A stretch of 64,000 nt of DNA. Source: Lientehia hominis (GTDB lineage: Bacteria; Bacillota; Clostridia; Lachnospirales; Lachnospiraceae). The stretch lies in the NCBI RefSeq assembly GCF_021044755.1, contig NZ_JAJNOR010000003.1:124001-188000 (forward strand), given 5' to 3'. Made by a program: the position numbers and the translations under genes. The stretch's first letter is position 1; the number at the start of each line of letters is the position of its first letter. The notes under the pieces were generated by a model that ran no database searches, had not been told where the DNA came from, and saw only the letters and a program-made list of their open reading frames with translations. Shown piece by piece: positions 1 to 8,700 of the stretch.

Positions 1-1539
1 AAGCTGCTCCCCGTTGAAGCTGTCGCAGAGTACCTCGGTGGATTCATCCAGAATGCTGGTCAGCATGAAGAACAGCATATCCACATTGTGCTTGTTCTTC
101 ATCTTTTCCAGAAACGGAACCATCCTCACCTTCAGATTCTGGAGCTCCTCTTCATCCATGGAACTGATCTGGGCGATTCCAACTGTCGTCCCCTCCATGT
201 TGAAGACTTTATAATCCTGATAAAAAATTTCTTTCTCAGATTTCTGCCCGAGATCACTGCCCGCGGCAAACATTTCCCGCGCCAGCTTCTTTGTATCAAC
301 GCCCGCTATACCTGCCAGAATCTCCGCAGCCTGCCGGTCAATTTCCGTGCAGGTGGGCGAGCGGTACAAAAGCGTATCGGATACTATAGCGCTGCACAGC
401 AAACCCGCCACCTCCGGACAGATCTCCGCCCCTGCCTCTTTATACATCTGATATATGATCGTAGCCGTGCAGCCCAAAGGCTGATTCCGGAAAAATACCG
501 GTGAGATAGTCTCCAGGCTTCCGAGTCTGTGATGGTCGATGATCTCCAGGATATCAGCGCCCTCTATCCCCTCTACCGCTTGGGATCTTTCGTTGTGGTC
601 CACTAAGATCACCTGCTTGCGTTTCATCCCCAGCAGGTTCCGCCTGGAGATCATTCCTTTATAATGACCGTCCTTATCTAAAATCGGGAAATCCCTGTGG
701 CGCTTGCTCGCCATGATGTCTTTGATATCATCCGTATAATCCCCAATATCAAAACTGATAATATGATTCGTCTTCATAAAATATCCGATCGGCATACTCT
801 GATTTATCAGCCTGGAGGCCGTAAACGTGTCAAAGGGTGTGGAGATCACCGTGCATTGTCTCTCTTCTGCCAGCTTTCGGATGGTCATGGAAACCGGAGC
901 TCCGTCACAGACGACGATGCAGCCCGCGTTCATCTCGATGGCGCAGAACTGTGACTCATAACGGTTCCCCAGAATCACCAGATCATGCTCCTCGATATAG
1001 GATTCCATCAGGTCAGGATTAGCCGCCGCCACCAGCACCTTGCCTTTGTCAAAATAATCCTGCTCGTCGCCGACGACAACTATCCCCTCCAAGGTCTCTT
1101 TGATATTCACGTATTGGGTACAGGCCGCTGAAAGAATCGCGCTGTCATATACGTTCATATAAGAATTGGCAATATCGCCAATGGTAATAAGCCCCTCCAG
1201 GTGGTTATCTCTTGTTATGGGAAGTGTAACGACACCCAAGTCCTTCATCAGAGACCATGCCTTTTTCAGAGATATATTGGAACGTACCCCCTTGGTCTTC
1301 CTTATCTCAATATCTTTTATCTGTGTCCGGACATCTTCTCTCAGCTCCGGCACCGGAATGTTGAATTTTTCCAGGACATACTGGGTTTCCGGGTTTATCA
1401 TCCCCGCTCTGCAGGGAATGTGCTCTTCCCCTGTCAATGCCTGTTTAAGCCTTGCATAAGCTATGGCCGAACAGATGGAATCCGTGTCCGGATTTCTGTG
1501 CCCGATGACAATGACCTTTCTTCCTGCCTCTTGTATCAT
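1..1539 (-). CDS. Mn-dependent inorganic pyrophosphatase with CBS and DRTGG domains (3' end outside window)
   Basis: Family II (DHH) pyrophosphatase, hydrolysing PPi to phosphate in the cytoplasm. About 513 residues are visible and the C-terminus is cut by the window edge. The N-terminal motif GHRNPDTDS (about residues 11-19), VDHNE near 313 and DHHRLGS near 333 are the metal-binding signatures of the family. The roughly 250 residues between the first and second motif hold two CBS segments around a DRTGG-like segment, known in other Clostridia to make the enzyme nucleotide-regulated. The start at 1539 was chosen over an in-frame ATG at 1560 because GGGAGGGAG lies just upstream. It has its own promoter at 1652-1681. 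The family call is firm; nucleotide regulation is inferred. Confidence 0.9.
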   Translation of the reverse strand, partial: MIQEAGRKVIVIGHRNPDTDSICSAIAYARLKQALTGEEHIPCRAGMINPETQYVLEKFNIPVPELREDVRTQIKDIEIRKTKGVRSNISLKKAWSLMKDLGVVTLPITRDNHLEGLITIGDIANSYMNVYDSAILSAACTQYVNIKETLEGIVVVGDEQDYFDKGKVLVAAANPDLMESYIEEHDLVILGNRYESQFCAIEMNAGCIVVCDGAPVSMTIRKLAEERQCTVISTPFDTFTASRLINQSMPIGYFMKTNHIISFDIGDYTDDIKDIMASKRHRDFPILDKDGHYKGMISRRNLLGMKRKQVILVDHNERSQAVEGIEGADILEIIDHHRLGSLETISPVFFRNQPLGCTATIIYQMYKEAGAEICPEVAGLLCSAIVSDTLLYRSPTCTEIDRQAAEILAGIAGVDTKKLAREMFAAGSDLGQKSEKEIFYQDYKVFNMEGTTVGIAQISSMDEEELQNLKVRMVPFLEKMKNKHNVDMLFFMLTSILDESTEVLCDSFNGEQL

Positions 1540-1651
1540 AGAACCGTCTCCCTCCCTCATATCAGCAAATATGGATCTCCTAATATTAACATTTTATTTA
1601 TATTTCATTCATATTTTGTTCACATCTTATTGTTATGCTATTTGTATAAAA

Positions 1652-1681
1652 AATATAGATTTTAACAAGGTTTTTCGTCAA
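1652..1681 (-). promoter_or_regulatory. sigma-A-type promoter for the pyrophosphatase gene
   Basis: On the minus strand a TTGACG -35 and a TATATT -10 are separated by 18 bases, about 110 bases upstream of the start at 1539. The A+T-rich leader between them has no other obvious element. Confidence 0.55.
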
Positions 1682-1707
1682 AATGCATATAGATTTTTCA
1701 TAATTAT

Positions 1708-1752
1708 CCCGGAGCTCATGCTCCGGGAACTCCTCGTTTCAGAGGCTTTTTT
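1708..1752. terminator. hairpin pair with T-run between the pyrophosphatase promoter and the next gene
   Basis: A perfect 8-bp stem (CCCGGAGC/GCTCCGGG, 1708-1727) is followed by a smaller CCTC/GAGG hairpin and a run of six T on the plus strand. No plus-strand gene lies upstream, so it may be a bidirectional insulator or a chance arrangement. Confidence 0.35.
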
Positions 1753-1770
1753 AATATTATGAAAGAACAA

Positions 1771-1800
1771 AAGAGGGTGCATCTCTACACCCTCTGTTTT
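1771..1800 (-). terminator. intrinsic terminator after the cobalamin-transport operon and small membrane protein
   Basis: Read on the minus strand, AGAGGGTG pairs with CACCCTCT around an 8-base loop and is followed by TTTG and T-rich sequence. It sits just past the stop codon at 1807, so it probably ends the transcript begun at the riboswitch promoter near 10.7 kb, or a shorter one. Confidence 0.75.
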
Positions 1801-1806
1801 CATTCC

Positions 1807-2184
1807 TCAATTCTGAGCCGTCGTTTCAGCCGCTGTTGTCTCAGTCTCAGTCGTTCCGGCTTCCGTCTCTTCTGATCCGCCAGTCTCCTGAGCCGTCGTC
1901 TCATCGTCTGCCCCTTCACCGGCCTCCGTTGTCTCTTCTGTCAAAATACCGGCCATATCCTGTACGATCATAGAACTGCTGGAATAGTCAGGCTTTGATT
2001 TCTGCGCCTTAATGTACTGATTCCGGATGGTAATCCCAACGCCTGTGCCGACGCCCGCAAGAACTAAGACCAGGACCAGGATGGACACAACCTTCATGAG
2101 CTTGCGATGCTTCCGTTCCTTTTCGACCAGCTCTTTCCTTTTTGCTTTCTGCTCTTTATACTTATCTACTTTTTCCTGACTCAT
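1807..2184 (-). CDS. small single-pass membrane protein with acidic Glu/Thr-rich tail, function unknown
   Basis: The product is 125 residues. A Lys/Glu-rich, probably helical N-terminal segment (about 1-30) is followed by one hydrophobic helix (about 32-55, rich in Val and Leu). The roughly 70-residue tail is almost only Glu, Thr, Ala and Gly. The layout resembles septum proteins of the FtsL/DivIC class, but no diagnostic motif was recognised. The ATG at 2184 has AAAGGA about nine bases upstream and is preferred to the longer ORF start at 2220. It follows the ABC ATPase gene by 89 bases and precedes a terminator, so it may be the last cistron of that operon. No function is assigned. Confidence 0.65.
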   Translation of the reverse strand: MSQEKVDKYKEQKAKRKELVEKERKHRKLMKVVSILVLVLVLAGVGTGVGITIRNQYIKAQKSKPDYSSSSMIVQDMAGILTEETTEAGEGADDETTAQETGGSEETEAGTTETETTAAETTAQN

Positions 2185-2273
2185 AACAACAGTTCCTTTC
2201 TCTGCATCTATCCGGCTCACCGCTTCGTTCCCCGGTCAGCCAGTCCTTCGTCATCATATCATAAATCCAGAGA

Positions 2274-3392
2274 TTATTCAAGAACTTCATGCCTGAGTTT
2301 CCGTAGCTTTCCTTGCCGTTCTGCCTCTGAAAAAAGTTCTGAAAGCCTCCGGTTACAGGGACCGATCTCTACTCCGGCATCAAACACCGCCTCACAGGAT
2401 TCCACCAAAGATAACGCCCTGGAAAACGCCTCGTCTCCAATCTCCCGAAAAGGTTCCTCCGCAACCACCTCTGCAGCCAGGAGCCTTGCAAGTCTATAAT
2501 CAATATCATTTTTATAGAGGATAGCCGCCGCAAAGGGAATCTGCTCCTTCTGCAGTCGTCTGTAAACAGGAATCCCCGTTCCGCAGGCCGAGAGCACCAG
2601 TATCTTCGGCGTCCCTGCCGGCCCAGGAAGCTCAATGCTGCCAAAGCAGGGATCAAAAAATCCGTTGTCGATATCATAAAGCTCTCGTATGATCTCCTCT
2701 TTAAAGATTTCGTCCGGCCTACCAAAATGGGAAATCCATTCTCCTTTGACGCAAAGAATCTTGTCGGAGATCTTTTGGGCCAGGTCAATCTCATGGAGAG
2801 ACATGATCACTGTAATCTGCTTCTGCTTCGCCATGTTTCTCAAAATGGACAAAAGCTCCAGCTTATGACGGATATCCAGGAATGAGGTGGGTTCATCCAG
2901 TATGATGATCTCCGGGTCCTGACAGATCGCACGGGCCAGTAGCACCCGCTGGCGCTGTCCATCGCTGATGTTATTGAAATCTCTGGCACCCAGGTCCTCC
3001 GCACAAACGGCGCGCATGGCCTCCTCTACCTTTTCCTCGTCTTCACGGTTCAGGATCCCGAGACGCCCCGTGTAGGGATAGCGCCCTGTTGCGACAATAT
3101 CGTGGCAGGTCATGAGTTCCGGTTTCATGCGCTCTGTCAACACCACAGACATCCTGGTGGACAGAGCCTTGTAGGACATCTCTCCGATGCTTTCCCTGTC
3201 AAAGACCACCATTCCCGCAATCAGCTTCAGCTGCCTTGTGATACTTTTCAAAATAGTGGATTTCCCGGATCCATTCGGTCCGATCAGAGTCACGATCTCC
3301 CCCTTGGAAATCCCGATATTGATATCCCGGATCAGCGGTTTTCCGTTGTATCCGACGGACAGGTTGTCCATTTTCAGATGATAATCCGCCAT
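2274..3392 (-). CDS. ABC importer ATPase of the cobalamin/iron-siderophore type with an extra C-terminal domain
   Basis: BtuD/FecE-like ATPase of 372 residues that would energise uptake by the neighbouring permease. Walker A GPNGSGKST is at residues 38-46, the signature reads ISDGQRQR (near 140) and Walker B is IIILDEPTS (near 160). The ABC core ends near residue 260. About 110 further residues follow, beginning after the DPCFGS segment, with a Rossmann-like opening (KILVLSACGTGIPVYRRL). The start at 3392 overlaps the permease stop in a TAATG junction, so the long upstream ORF extension is rejected. The cobalamin riboswitch at the operon head suggests the substrate is a corrinoid rather than a ferric siderophore. 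Confidence 0.88.
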   Translation of the reverse strand: MADYHLKMDNLSVGYNGKPLIRDINIGISKGEIVTLIGPNGSGKSTILKSITRQLKLIAGMVVFDRESIGEMSYKALSTRMSVVLTERMKPELMTCHDIVATGRYPYTGRLGILNREDEEKVEEAMRAVCAEDLGARDFNNISDGQRQRVLLARAICQDPEIIILDEPTSFLDIRHKLELLSILRNMAKQKQITVIMSLHEIDLAQKISDKILCVKGEWISHFGRPDEIFKEEIIRELYDIDNGFFDPCFGSIELPGPAGTPKILVLSACGTGIPVYRRLQKEQIPFAAAILYKNDIDYRLARLLAAEVVAEEPFREIGDEAFSRALSLVESCEAVFDAGVEIGPCNRRLSELFSEAERQGKLRKLRHEVLE

Positions 3393-4432
3393 TACTGCCT
3401 CCCTTTCTGCCGCTTCAGCATCATAAAAATGACTATAGGCGCTCCAAAAATGGACGTTACCGTGCTGATGTTCAGTTCCAGCGGTGCAAAGGCCGTTCTG
3501 GCGATCAAGTCGCACAGCATGCAGAATACCCCTCCGCCCAAAAAAGTTCCTGGAATCACCACCAACGGCCGCGATGTATTCAGGCACCTTTTGATCAGAT
3601 AAGGGACCGCAATCCCCACAAAGGAGATAGGCCCCGCAAAGGCCGTCACGCAGGCGGAAAGAATACTGGAGAGCAGGATCAAAGCCACTCGAAAAGCCTT
3701 AATGTTCACCCCCATGCTCTGGGCATAGGCCTCTCCCAGTTGATAGGCCCCGATGGGTTTCGAAAGAAAAAAGGTGATCAAAAGAGTGGCCGCCACCACC
3801 GCCGATGCCACCGCCACATTGCTCCAGCTCATGCCGGAAAAGCTTCCCTGAGACCAGCCATGGAGATTGACAATGTCAGAATCCTCGGCAAAAGTGATGA
3901 CAAAATCCGTCACCGCCGAGCAGATATAGCCTACCATGATTCCGGCAACCAAAAGTGTCGCCATGTGATGAAGACGCCTGGAAAACAGCAGAATGAATCC
4001 AATGGTGAGCAAAGACCCCAAAAAAGCTGCTGCGATTAAAGTATATGAAGAAACAGACCTGGATCTCCCCAGAAAATAGATCATCGTCAGAGCAACCATC
4101 ATCTTCGCACCGGAAGAAATCCCCAGCACAAATGGTCCTGCAATGGGATTCTCAAAAAAGGTCTGCAGCATAAAACCCGAGAGGGACAAAGCCCCTCCCA
4201 GAATCGCTGCCATCAAGATCCTCGGAAGACGGATTTTCCAAATAATATTATATTCGGTCGTGCCCCCTGTCCCGTGAAATAGAATACGCAGAATCTCTGG
4301 AACGGAAATATCCACATTCCCGGTGTTGATATTCAAAACGGTGATGGCCAGGAAGGCCGCCAGCAACACGGCGAATACCAGGATATACCTGGAACGCCGT
4401 TTAAAATTTTCCATATGAAAGCCCTGCTGCAT
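3392..4432 (-). CDS. FecCD/BtuC-family ABC transporter permease
   Basis: Integral membrane permease of 346 residues with about nine or ten hydrophobic helices, the usual size for the BtuC/FhuB/FecD family. Typical family stretches are visible, including GGALSLSGFMLQ near residue 80 and GPISFVGIAVPYL near residue 265. It would form the transmembrane channel with the ATPase at 2274-3392 and accept ligand from the lipoprotein at 4446-5702. The gene starts 13 bases after the lipoprotein stop. AGGA lies about eight bases before the ATG at 4432; an internal ATG at 4414 is also possible. Substrate is inferred from the riboswitch and could alternatively be haem or a siderophore. Confidence 0.9.
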   Translation of the reverse strand: MQQGFHMENFKRRSRYILVFAVLLAAFLAITVLNINTGNVDISVPEILRILFHGTGGTTEYNIIWKIRLPRILMAAILGGALSLSGFMLQTFFENPIAGPFVLGISSGAKMMVALTMIYFLGRSRSVSSYTLIAAAFLGSLLTIGFILLFSRRLHHMATLLVAGIMVGYICSAVTDFVITFAEDSDIVNLHGWSQGSFSGMSWSNVAVASAVVAATLLITFFLSKPIGAYQLGEAYAQSMGVNIKAFRVALILLSSILSACVTAFAGPISFVGIAVPYLIKRCLNTSRPLVVIPGTFLGGGVFCMLCDLIARTAFAPLELNISTVTSIFGAPIVIFMMLKRQKGRQ

Positions 4433-4445
4433 ATCCTGTCCTCGT

Positions 4446-5702
4446 CTACTCCACTTTCGTTAAAAACGTCATCTGGGACGCGTCACCGCCGGTCAGCATA
4501 AGGTGCAGATCGCGAATCAGCTCCCCGACTATGTCCGTTGCCTGGTACAGCGATTTTCCTGTCGTCCAGACATTTCCTTCTTTCACCGCTTTGAAGTCCT
4601 CAAACATCTCACTTTTAGCCAGCAGATCCTCCATACCGGCCAGCGGCGCGTCGATGGATGCGTTATAGACCAGATAGTCTGCATTCACGGCAGCTGCGTA
4701 AAATTCCTCCATGGTCAGGGGAATCGATGTCTTCCCTGACTCATCCCGAAGGTCGGAAAACGCGTAGCGCCCACCTCCAATCTCAATCATCTTCGGAATA
4801 TAATCTGTGGGCTTCCTTACCACAACAGAACCGTCTGTACTGACATAGAAATACGCCACTGTCTTTTCAGTGTTTTTAAAATCTTTCAGATCGCTGATTA
4901 CCTTGGCCTGCTGGTCAAAAAATGTTTTCGCTTCATCTTCCTTATCCACCATAACACTGTATGCCTTGATCCACTCCGTTCTTCCCAGCGGATGGCTCTC
5001 GTAGCTGGAGCGGTCGATGAACACCGGGATATCCAGCATTTCAATCATCTCCTGCACCTTTGGGGAATGAAGGATCATGGTCGACTCAATGGCCAGGTCA
5101 CACTGTTCATTTACCAGAAGTTCATAATCCGGCTCGCTGTATTTTCCAGCAAAGAGGATATCTCCACTTTCCATGGCCTTTACAGCATCGTTTATATACC
5201 AGCCAGAGGCCTGGGTACCGCTCAAGCGGATAGCATCCAGCGCATTCATGGAGGCAAAAAGGGCCATGGCTGAGGTCGCTGCCAGATAAATCTGATCCAA
5301 CGGCTGCGGCAGCACAATGATGCCCTCGTCCAAGCCATCCGGAACCGGCTTGCCTTCCGGAACCACCAAATATCTGGCGCTGTCATGGACGTCGATCAGT
5401 CCGTAGCCGCCTTCATAAAAATATACGTCAAATCCCTCAGCATAGATGAGCTCCATTGCGGACTCATAGGTAAGTCCTGCGATTTCCGGCGCGTCGCCGC
5501 TCTCTCTGGCCGCCGTCGTTCCCTCTGTCTCCGCCTGACCACTTACCGTACCGGCCGTCGTCTTCGTTTCTGCGGAAGTCTCTTGTGTGTCCTGGAACGC
5601 CTGCTTTTCTGTTTCCTTCTCTGCTTTTTGGCCGCATCCCCCCAAAAGGAGGACTGCAGCCAGTACCAGTGCAGTAACCTGATATAACTTTTTCTTCATC
5701 AT
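4446..5702 (-). CDS. ABC transporter substrate-binding lipoprotein (BtuF/FecB type)
   Basis: Lipoprotein of 418 residues. The signal peptide ends in LLGGC with the lipid-modified Cys at 23, followed by a Glu/Thr-rich tether. The rest matches a periplasmic-binding fold of the TroA/BtuF class, with short motifs such as LAIESTMILHSPK and IPVFIDRSSYESHPLGRTEW. Tandem ATGs (5702, 5699) overlap the TGA of the upstream surface-protein gene, suggesting translational coupling. Its first lobe is clearly paralogous to the C-terminal ~280 residues of that surface protein, sharing VVIDRS-type and EWIK segments in the same order. It likely hands corrinoid to the FecCD-type permease. Confidence 0.88.
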   Translation of the reverse strand: MMKKKLYQVTALVLAAVLLLGGCGQKAEKETEKQAFQDTQETSAETKTTAGTVSGQAETEGTTAARESGDAPEIAGLTYESAMELIYAEGFDVYFYEGGYGLIDVHDSARYLVVPEGKPVPDGLDEGIIVLPQPLDQIYLAATSAMALFASMNALDAIRLSGTQASGWYINDAVKAMESGDILFAGKYSEPDYELLVNEQCDLAIESTMILHSPKVQEMIEMLDIPVFIDRSSYESHPLGRTEWIKAYSVMVDKEDEAKTFFDQQAKVISDLKDFKNTEKTVAYFYVSTDGSVVVRKPTDYIPKMIEIGGGRYAFSDLRDESGKTSIPLTMEEFYAAAVNADYLVYNASIDAPLAGMEDLLAKSEMFEDFKAVKEGNVWTTGKSLYQATDIVGELIRDLHLMLTGGDASQMTFLTKVE

Positions 5703-8700
5703 CTGCTCTCCTGCTGCGCCGCTTTTTTCACAGCCGCCTCAAAAAGCTGGTCCGCTTTTTCCTCACAGCCGAAAAGCACGCCATATACTTTGATCCACTC
5801 GTATTTAGCCAGCTCAGTCTCTTCATCGACAGAACGATCGATGACCACCGGGATATTGAACATGGCAAAGTTCCCGGCACTCTCCTCGAAGCGTTCCGTC
5901 TGTTCTTCTGCTGTAAGCTCTTCAGCCTCTTTTTCCCTTGGAAGCAGTTCACCGGGCAGAACAGCCAGATTGGTTCCTTTTTTGATCAGGGCCTTATAAT
6001 CGGGCAGATCATACTGTCCGCCAAAAATCACATCAGCTTCTTCTTCTCCATCCTTCACGGTCATTCTTTCCGCGACAGAATCAATTCCGCATTCCTCCTG
6101 CTCACAGCCGACCGCTGCCAGATTATCGAGGATACCCAGTGTCTCCATCATCTCCAGAATCTCATCAGAAGCGGCATAGGTTTTGTCCACAGGCATCCGC
6201 ACGATGATCATATCCTGTTCCAGGCCAACCGGAATCTCGGTGTCGTCCGGGACAAGGAGATATTTCACAATATTTCCTTTGTAAAGCTCTGCGGCAATCT
6301 CACCTTCGCTGGGGACAAGTTCCTCCCCATCCTCAGTGACAATATCCGTTTCGACAGGTTCTTTTGTTTTTTCTTGTCCGCCATCCTTTTCTTCCGTCAG
6401 CCTCTCCGGGTCTCTCGCCGTATCCTTCGTCAAGTCGATCTCTAAAAGGACAATATCCTGATCATAGTGATAAATCTTGAAATATTCCGCGTAGTCAAGC
6501 TTAGCCTCAGACTGATACTCCAGTCCGATAATCTGGGGAGCCGTCTCATCCAGCTTCTCATTGCTGTTCTCTCCGGCCGCTTCTCCATTTGCTGCCGCCG
6601 CCAGATAAATAAAAATAGTATATTCAATCTCGTGAGTTGCTGACATTTTCGTCGTCATGCCAAGAATCTTGTTATTCTTATTCAGTGCTACAGGAATGAC
6701 GACAGTGGCCGTACCGCCACTCTTAGTGGCATAGTAAGTGTTTCCGTTGGCTTTTACGTATTGATAAGAGTCACTGCTGAATACCAGTGTTGCATAGGCC
6801 TGTCCGTTCTTTACGGTAATCTTGTTGCAGGATATCCTTACCCTTCCTGTGCCGCCGGACCACGAAAATTTATCCGGCTTATAGACGCCGTCCGCCAGAG
6901 TCGTTGCACTGTTCACCCGTCCGGTGGAACCACTGGTATCAGACTCATATTTAGACTCACTGTCGGCTTTTCCGTCATTGTCAGGAATCACATCCGGCTG
7001 GTTTCCGTCGTCCTTGCCATTATCGGGATCCACAGGCGTTACCGGCTCGTCCTCTCCGCCGGAGATATCGCCGATCTTCTTCATCGTCTCTGACCGGAAA
7101 GTCAAAGTCCTGTCATACCATTTGTCATTCTTAATGGAATGTGCTGCCACCGCAATTCCCTGATCCAGCGCCGCTACCGGTATCGTATAGGTGTATTTCC
7201 CGCTGGCATCTTTCACAAAAGGAGCCCAGGAGAACTTATCCGCCTTTTCCGCGTCAGCCGCTGTTCCCAAGTACAGATAATCATAGCCGGTTCCGCTCAG
7301 AGTGAGTACCGCGCTCATCTTTCCGTTCTTCACGGTCAGGATACAGTCCATTACCCGGAACATGGCCGCGCTGGAATCCACAGTCACCTTGTAGCTTCCG
7401 TCAGACGGAACCGCGGGATCTGCAGGTTCCGGGTCCTGATCCGGCAAATCTCCCGTTTTATCCAAAAGGCCGTTTATGAAGAAGCTTCCCGACTTCTCTG
7501 ACCAGACGTTGCTTTTTTCTGCATGCACAACATAGCTGATTTCTTTTCCCAGATCAGCGGTCGGGATGGTAAAAGTAAAGCTCTTATAGGTATCACCGAT
7601 ATCCGTCCTGGGAACTGCTTTTACGGATTTTGCGTCCTTCACGGAATCCGAGTCACTGGCCAGGCCGATATAAAGCTTATCATATTCCCTCGCCTGGGTG
7701 ACCAGAGTCACTGTGGCCATACTGCCGTTGATCGTGAGGCTGCTCCCCCGCTCAAAGCAGAGACTTGTATAATTGGATACCGGATAGGCAGAGCCGTATA
7801 AGTCATAAGTGCCGTCTGCCATCGTATTTGTGATCCCCGCCAGATTTGGAACATTGATGAACAGATCTCTGGCATAGCTGAACCAGCCGCTGTCATTTCC
7901 GGGGGTAATGGGAATATTCATTCCCTGCTTCTTCGCCGGAACCTGGAAGGTGAAGGCCGTCCTGTCGGTGTCCCGATCATAGGAGCCTGTGCAGGTCACT
8001 GTTTTATTGGTATCAGACTGAACACCCTGATACAGCTTCGACCATGTATTTCCTTTTACATACAGAGTGAGAATCATCGTATTCCCCTTAAGCACTGCCT
8101 TAGAGGAAACAACTGTAAAATTATTGTAAGAAGCTCCGGTCCCTCCCGCGATAGCCTTGATCGTATCCGTCTCTGTGGGAAGCGTCTCAATCCCTTCATC
8201 CGGAATGTAAATCCAGAGGTATAGATTCGTATACCAGTCCTTAACACTGCCTTCCGGATATCCCAGAGAGACAGGGAGCACCTTGCCCTTATCGGCCGCC
8301 AAGACACGGAAGGTAAAGGTCCAGCCGCCGGAAGCAAGCTTTGTTCCCATAGTCACCGGTGTCTTGGAAGCATCATCCTTAAAGCCTAGATATAGCTTGT
8401 CAAAAGACGTATTTGCTGTGGAGATTGTAATTTCCAGCTCTTCTCCATCCGCAATCACGGTGGATTCGCCGACTTTAAACATTGCAAACTCGGCGCCATT
8501 GTCCTTTACGACTTTAACCGTACTCCCCGTGATCACAGGAGCCGACGGCATTCTGACAGCGGCTGTGGAGGATGTGGCTGTTGTGCCGTTCCCGTCTGTG
8601 ATCACGCAGCGGTACTGCCCCGCCAGATCTTCCGACATAGTAAAACGGTATTCCGCAGTTTTTGCGCTGTCGCCAATACAATCCGTCCATTGGCTTCCGT

